Assembly (NCBI GenBank): GCA_937873205.1
Contig: CALMVO010000047.1
Location: forward strand, 1 to 47,716
Direction: 5' to 3'
Length of the DNA: 47,716 bases
DNA from: an uncultured Acetobacteraceae bacterium
GTDB lineage: Bacteria > Pseudomonadota > Alphaproteobacteria > Acetobacterales > Acetobacteraceae
Below, piece by piece: positions 46,139 to 47,716 of this stretch; positions within the stretch are counted from its first letter, which is position 1; every line of letters starts with the position of its first letter. The position numbers and the translations under genes were made by a program. The notes beneath the pieces were generated by a model. The model saw nothing but the letters and a program-made list of their open reading frames with translations, had not been told where the DNA came from and did not search any database.

Positions 46139-47701
46139 TCAGTCGGTTCCCGACCCGGCACGGTCCGCGGCCGGCGCCAGCTCGGCGGGCGCGGTGCCGG
46201 AGTCCCCGGCCCGGAGATCGATGAGGGGCGCCACGGCTCCCGGCCCACCCAGGCGATGATCGACGATCAGCACGTGCCGGTGCGCCAGCCCGGCGACCAG
46301 TCGGTCCAGCCGGCGCTCCAGCAGGAACGGCACCGGACCGGCGGCGTCGGCGGCGCGGTCGGCGGCAAAGCCGGTCGAGCGCGCGTCCGCATCCGCCACA
46401 ACCTCGTGCGCCAGCGCCGCCGCAGCGTCGACGTCGGTCCCGGCCTGGCGCTGCGCGTCGCTCTCGCGGCTGACCGCATAGCCGCTGCCCTCGGCGATCG
46501 CGGTGTGCGCGCCGACCGCGGCGGTCTGCACCGCGTGGTAGGCGACGGCGGCACCGGGAGGCGGATGGATCGCCTCAACCACCACCGCCATCACCTGCAG
46601 CCCGGCCGGCACCGCATCCAGCTCCGCCTGCAGCGCGTTCCCGATGTCGCGCGAGAAGCTGGCGCGGTCGGCGCCGAGCACGCCGGCCAGCGTGTGCCGG
46701 GCGAAATAGTGCGCCAGCAGCCGGCTGGTGCGCGCCTGCACCTGCTTCTGCGGGTCCTGCGCGGCATAGGCCGCCGCCAGCGCCGACGCATCGCCGAGCC
46801 CCACCCGGTACACCACGCGCAGGTCGATGTTGACGCTCTCGAAGCTCTGTCGCCCGCGCGACAGGCTGGCGACCAGGTAGGCCGCCTCGGAGGGGTGCGT
46901 CTCGTCCCACAGACGGTCCTCGGACGGTCCCGGCAGCGCCTCCGCATCGGGCAGGGCGGCCAGGGCCGGACCGCCCGCATCGGCCGGACTGAAGGTGATC
47001 GGCACGTCGTGCAGCACGCCCAGCTCCATCCGCCGGAGCCGGCCCAGCGGCCAGGGCAGGAACAGGTGCAGCCCCGGCCCGAACACCGCGACCGGCCGGC
47101 CGAGCCGCTCGTAGATCGCGCGCTGGTCGACCCGCAGCGCCTCGACCCCACTCAAGCCCCAGCCGAACAGCACCAGCACCACCAGGACCGGCGCCGCCGC
47201 GGCGCGCACGAAGGCGATCGCCCAGCTGCGCGACAGGTCGATGCCGAACCAGTCGCGCACCGTCGTTGCGACCGGCCGCGGCCGTCGCAGCACCAGTGCA
47301 CCGGCCAGCGCGCTGCGCGCCACCGAACGCGCCTCGGACAGCGGCGGGAACGGCACGAACAGCGTCGCCAGCGCGCGCACCGTGATCTCGGCCGACACCA
47401 GCGCGCAGAGCGCCGCCGCCAGCAAGGCGGCATAGGCGCCGGCGCCGAGGCCGCCATACAGCAGCAGCCCGCCCACCCCATCCAGCAGCAGCACCGCCAC
47501 CGGCAGCCGCGACAGCATCGCCAGCCCAGGCGCCTCGGGCGCTCCCTCCGGGTCCATCGCCGCCAGATGCCGCTCGACCACCAGGAGCGCGAACGCTCCG
47601 ATCAGGCTGGCGACCGCCAGTGCCGCCGTCACCCCGGGCGTGGGCATGTCCTCGTCCACCCCGCCGGCCCGGCCGGTGGAGGGGTTCGCCGCCGGCAGCA
47701 T
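46139..47701 (-). CDS. HflK-like SPFH protein with extra membrane helices (first of three)
   Basis: The product has 520 residues from ATG 47701; the frame stays open to the window edge, so the true start may lie outside, and ATG 47647 is a shorter option. Three or four N-terminal helices (ALAVASLIGAFALLVV; LLLYGGLGAGAYAALLAAAL; APVLVVLVLFGWGLSGV) come before the SPFH core (VDQRAIYERLGRPVAVFGPGL, WPLGRLRRMELG, NIDLRVVYRVGLGD). E. coli HflK has one helix before SPFH. The tail has Ala-rich helices. It lies 71 bp before the His-rich HflC-like gene. Confidence 0.82.
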   Translation of the reverse strand: MLPAANPSTGRAGGVDEDMPTPGVTAALAVASLIGAFALLVVERHLAAMDPEGAPEAPGLAMLSRLPVAVLLLDGVGGLLLYGGLGAGAYAALLAAALCALVSAEITVRALATLFVPFPPLSEARSVARSALAGALVLRRPRPVATTVRDWFGIDLSRSWAIAFVRAAAAPVLVVLVLFGWGLSGVEALRVDQRAIYERLGRPVAVFGPGLHLFLPWPLGRLRRMELGVLHDVPITFSPADAGGPALAALPDAEALPGPSEDRLWDETHPSEAAYLVASLSRGRQSFESVNIDLRVVYRVGLGDASALAAAYAAQDPQKQVQARTSRLLAHYFARHTLAGVLGADRASFSRDIGNALQAELDAVPAGLQVMAVVVEAIHPPPGAAVAYHAVQTAAVGAHTAIAEGSGYAVSRESDAQRQAGTDVDAAAALAHEVVADADARSTGFAADRAADAAGPVPFLLERRLDRLVAGLAHRHVLIVDHRLGGPGAVAPLIDLRAGDSGTAPAELAPAADRAGSGTD

Positions 47702-47716
47702 GCCAAGGGGCCCGGC

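Overview
The window is about 48 kb of very GC-rich, densely packed chromosome with many 1-4 bp gene overlaps and frequent GTG/TTG starts. Gene content points to an alphaproteobacterium, most likely Rhodospirillales/Acetobacteraceae. The markers are the block mazG / hflX-hfq-ntrX-ntrY-ntrC-ntrB-dusB / ispDF, a fused IspDF, an ATP12-type F1-ATPase assembly factor, and a short dispersed hairpin repeat (ccaggggc-NTT-gcccctgg) seen twice. The assignment is inferred from content; no 16S or other RNA gene is present. I saw no insertion sequence, phage, CRISPR array or tRNA.

Layout. (1) 1-2552: 3' part of a YeaH-type VWA gene coupled to spoVR, the tail of a prkA-yeaH-spoVR stress module. (2) 2726-6116, minus strand: four-gene operon of a TelA-family protein, a 128-aa unknown, and two proteins with tandem YbjQ-like repeats. 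(3) 6221-9827: mazG, an extradiol dioxygenase, hflX and hfq. (4) 9968-17419, minus strand: ntrX, ntrY, ntrC, ntrB and dusB; ntrB carries an 11-bp G tract. (5) 17508-18668: ispDF, with no standard start codon in frame, followed by repeats and a 54-aa membrane peptide. (6) 19149-24987, minus strand: rarA, an RluA-type pseudouridine synthase, an AsmA-like protein, and an ATP12-acylphosphatase fusion, all tightly coupled. (7) 25073-33020: a secreted beta-propeller protein, an NCS1 permease, a small lipoprotein, a GT-C membrane glycosyltransferase, a secreted lipase-like hydrolase and an M3 oligopeptidase. (8) 33118-39457, plus strand: an HDAC-family deacetylase, then a coupled set of DUF2064 nucleotidyltransferase-like protein, GT-C mannosyltransferase-like protein, radical SAM/SPASM protein, DPM1-like GT2 and an aminotransferase with a twin-arginine signal peptide. 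(9) 39544-41274: a chemoreceptor whose ribosome-binding site lies inside an 11-bp perfect inverted repeat. (10) 41288-47701, minus strand: three SPFH (HflK/HflC-like) proteins, one with a histidine-rich N-terminus, a P1B-type metal ATPase without an N-terminal HMA domain, a coupled 59-aa peptide and a CBS protein.

The two best candidates for undescribed systems are the SPFHx3/P1B-ATPase operon (41833-47701) and the radical SAM/glycosyltransferase/Tat-aminotransferase cluster (34283-39457). The TelA/YbjQ-repeat operon is a third. Functions proposed for all three are inferences from domain content and gene order.
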